Positions 62,615 to 64,000 of a stretch of DNA of 64,000 nt are shown here, piece by piece (position 1 is the stretch's first letter; the number at the start of each line of letters is the position of its first letter). The stretch is from an uncultured Lachnospiraceae bacterium (GTDB taxonomy: Bacteria; Bacillota; Clostridia; Lachnospirales; Lachnospiraceae). The translations under genes were made by a program, and so were the position numbers. The notes below the pieces were generated by a model, which saw nothing but the letters and a program-made list of their open reading frames with translations, was not told the origin of the DNA and ran no database searches. The stretch lies in contig CAJUNB010000018.1 of the NCBI GenBank assembly GCA_910587635.1, positions 186,001-250,000 of the forward strand, given 5' to 3'.

Positions 62615-64000
62615 GTGACTAAAAAATTAAAAAAGAGGCTGTACCGGATACTGGCAGGAGGGATTCTGTTTGCGGGAGCAGTCCTCATAGAGCAGGCATG
62701 GGGCAGTATATACCCCAATCTGGGACTTATCGTCTTTCTGGCGGCCTTTCTTGTGAGTGGCGGAGATGTAATAAAGAAAGCGGCCATGAATATTACAAGA
62801 GGCCATGTATTTGATGAGAATTTCCTGATGACCATTGCCACGGTGGGAGCTTTCCTTGTAGGAGAATATCCTGAGGGCTGTGCTGTCATGCTGTTTTATC
62901 AGGTAGGGGAATGGTTCCAGGCCTATGCAGTTCATAAATCCCGCAGATCCATTCGGGAACTGATGGACATCCGGCCGGATTACGCCAATGTCTTAAGGGG
63001 GACAGAGCCGGAGGCAGTATCACCTGAAGAAGTAAAGCCGGGAGAATTGATCGTCGTGAAACCGGGCGAGAGGATTCCGCTGGACGGCACCGTGGAAAAA
63101 GGAACGACGATGCTGGATACGATGGCGCTGACGGGAGAAAGCCTGCCCCGGGAAGCCGGGGAAGGGGATACGGTCATCAGTGGCTGTGTCAATCAGTCCG
63201 GGGTCATAGAGGTGCGGGTTACAAAAGGGTTTGGGGAATCTACTGTGTCCAAGATTTTGGAACTGGTGGAAAACGCGAGCAGCCGGAAATCGGAGAGTGA
63301 AAATTTTATTTCTAAATTTGCCAGATATTATACGCCTGTTGTAGTAGTGCTTGCCCTGCTGCTGGCAGTGGTTCCTCCGGTACTGTCTGGCGGAGACTGG
63401 AATATATGGATCTACAGAGCCTTGTCATTTCTCGTAGTATCCTGTCCCTGTGCGCTTGTGATCTCTATACCTCTCAGCTTTTTTGGAGGTCTGGGCGGTG
63501 CCAGCAAAGCAGGGGTCCTGATCAAAGGAAGCAATTATCTGGAGGCGCTTTCCAGGGCGGAGATTCTGGTCATGGACAAAACAGGTACTTTGACGAAAGG
63601 GAATTTTGCAGTGAGCCGGATTGTGCCTGCAGTAGAGGAAAAGGGCGCAGAAGAGAAACTTCTGGAGCTGACTGCCTGTGCGGAAAGCGGTTCTAATCAT
63701 CCCATTTCCCGGTCATTGTTGCAGGCTTATGGAAAGGAAATTGACAGAAGCAGAATATCTGATCTGGAAGATTTGGCCGGGTTTGGCGTCATTGCAATTA
63801 TTGACGGAAAAAAGATTGTGGCCGGTAATTTGCGGCATATGGAGCAAAACGGGATATCCTGCGTCCAGGCACAAGAGGTGGGTACGGTAGTCTATACAGC
63901 CTGTGATGGAAAGTATCTGGGGTATATTGTCATTGCGGATGAGATCAGGGCCGACGCGAAAGAAGCTGTTCAGAAACTGAAGATGTGCGGCATCACAGAG
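62615..64000 (+). CDS. P1B-type heavy-metal translocating ATPase (CadA/ZntA-like), 3' partial
   Basis: 462 residues visible, GTG start, running off the window. No N-terminal HMA domain. Actuator LTGESLPRE, the transport site SCPCAL, phosphorylation site DKTGT and SNHPISRS (the HP motif of the nucleotide domain) are present, and membrane helices precede the CPC motif. It exports Zn, Cd or Pb from the cytoplasm. It forms an operon with the repressor and HMA genes. Confidence 0.94.
   Translation, partial: MTKKLKKRLYRILAGGILFAGAVLIEQAWGSIYPNLGLIVFLAAFLVSGGDVIKKAAMNITRGHVFDENFLMTIATVGAFLVGEYPEGCAVMLFYQVGEWFQAYAVHKSRRSIRELMDIRPDYANVLRGTEPEAVSPEEVKPGELIVVKPGERIPLDGTVEKGTTMLDTMALTGESLPREAGEGDTVISGCVNQSGVIEVRVTKGFGESTVSKILELVENASSRKSESENFISKFARYYTPVVVVLALLLAVVPPVLSGGDWNIWIYRALSFLVVSCPCALVISIPLSFFGGLGGASKAGVLIKGSNYLEALSRAEILVMDKTGTLTKGNFAVSRIVPAVEEKGAEEKLLELTACAESGSNHPISRSLLQAYGKEIDRSRISDLEDLAGFGVIAIIDGKKIVAGNLRHMEQNGISCVQAQEVGTVVYTACDGKYLGYIVIADEIRADAKEAVQKLKMCGITE

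Noticed and set aside
1..64000. CRISPR array
   Set aside because: No regularly spaced direct repeats were found; the repeats present are palindromes scattered kilobases apart.

Overview
The window looks like a chromosomal segment of a gut-type Lachnospiraceae (Clostridia, Firmicutes). Supporting signs are strong AGGAGG ribosome binding sites, TTGACA/TATAAT promoters, a paired glgC-glgD, DUF1700, DUF2225 and DUF4179 proteins, a MocR regulator, and one promoter matching the forespore sigma-G consensus. Species cannot be fixed from sequence reading alone.

Layout. 1-7.2 kb: defence island with a type I restriction-modification operon (hsdM partial, hsdS, hsdR), then an AAA15 ATPase/RloB pair resembling AbiL. 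7.4-9.5 kb: small membrane protein and guaB. 9.6-16.3 kb, minus strand: a sugar ABC import operon (lipoprotein, ATPase, two permeases, double-cupin protein, LacI regulator). 16.6-18.6 kb: MarR regulator and MATE efflux pump behind a dyad-embedded promoter. 18.6-25.3 kb: XRE and MerR regulators, small proteins, an acetyltransferase, an Asn-rich small protein with a sigma-G-like promoter, an RNA methyltransferase, an amidase-fold protein without its zinc ligands, XTP pyrophosphatase and a YfcE-type phosphoesterase, then tRNA-Pro. 25.6-34.9 kb: MGMT, PucR regulator, and an oligopeptide-type ABC operon whose binding-protein gene is frameshifted at a G8 tract. 35-44.4 kb: carbonic anhydrase, radical SAM/HxlR pair, ECF sigma/anti-sigma pair, glgCD and two uncharacterised helical proteins. 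44.5-53.5 kb: tRNA-Arg, acetyltransferase, a membrane glycosyltransferase-like protein, glnS, DUF2225, MocR, TetR, and an F420-dehydrogenase-beta-like Fe-S protein. 53.6-61.8 kb: a surface-glycan locus. 61.9-64 kb: CadC/SmtB-type repressor, HMA metallochaperone and a P1B-type metal ATPase that runs off the window.

The most interesting part is 53.6-61.8 kb. A tyrosine recombinase is followed, 23 bases after its stop codon, by two identical 27-base inverted repeats (54475-54501 and 54771-54797). They enclose 269 bases carrying an extended -10 promoter that currently points back toward the recombinase, away from the glycan genes. This is the architecture of an invertible promoter switch, here apparently OFF. 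Downstream lies a second, degenerate recombinase with an in-frame amber codon. After it come a truncated phosphoesterase, an intact PssD-like gene, a PssE-like gene missing its catalytic middle, a GT4 gene missing its donor-site segment, two tandem GT2 paralogues and a flippase frameshifted in a G7 tract. The switch therefore sits in front of a glycan locus that is partly decayed in this genome.

Two repeat families cross the window. One is a long imperfect palindrome, seen as a full copy of about 260 bp at 51.3 kb and an internally deleted copy of about 160 bp at 34.9 kb. The other is a palindrome of about 36 bp with TTCTATAGG arms, present in two complete and several partial copies.
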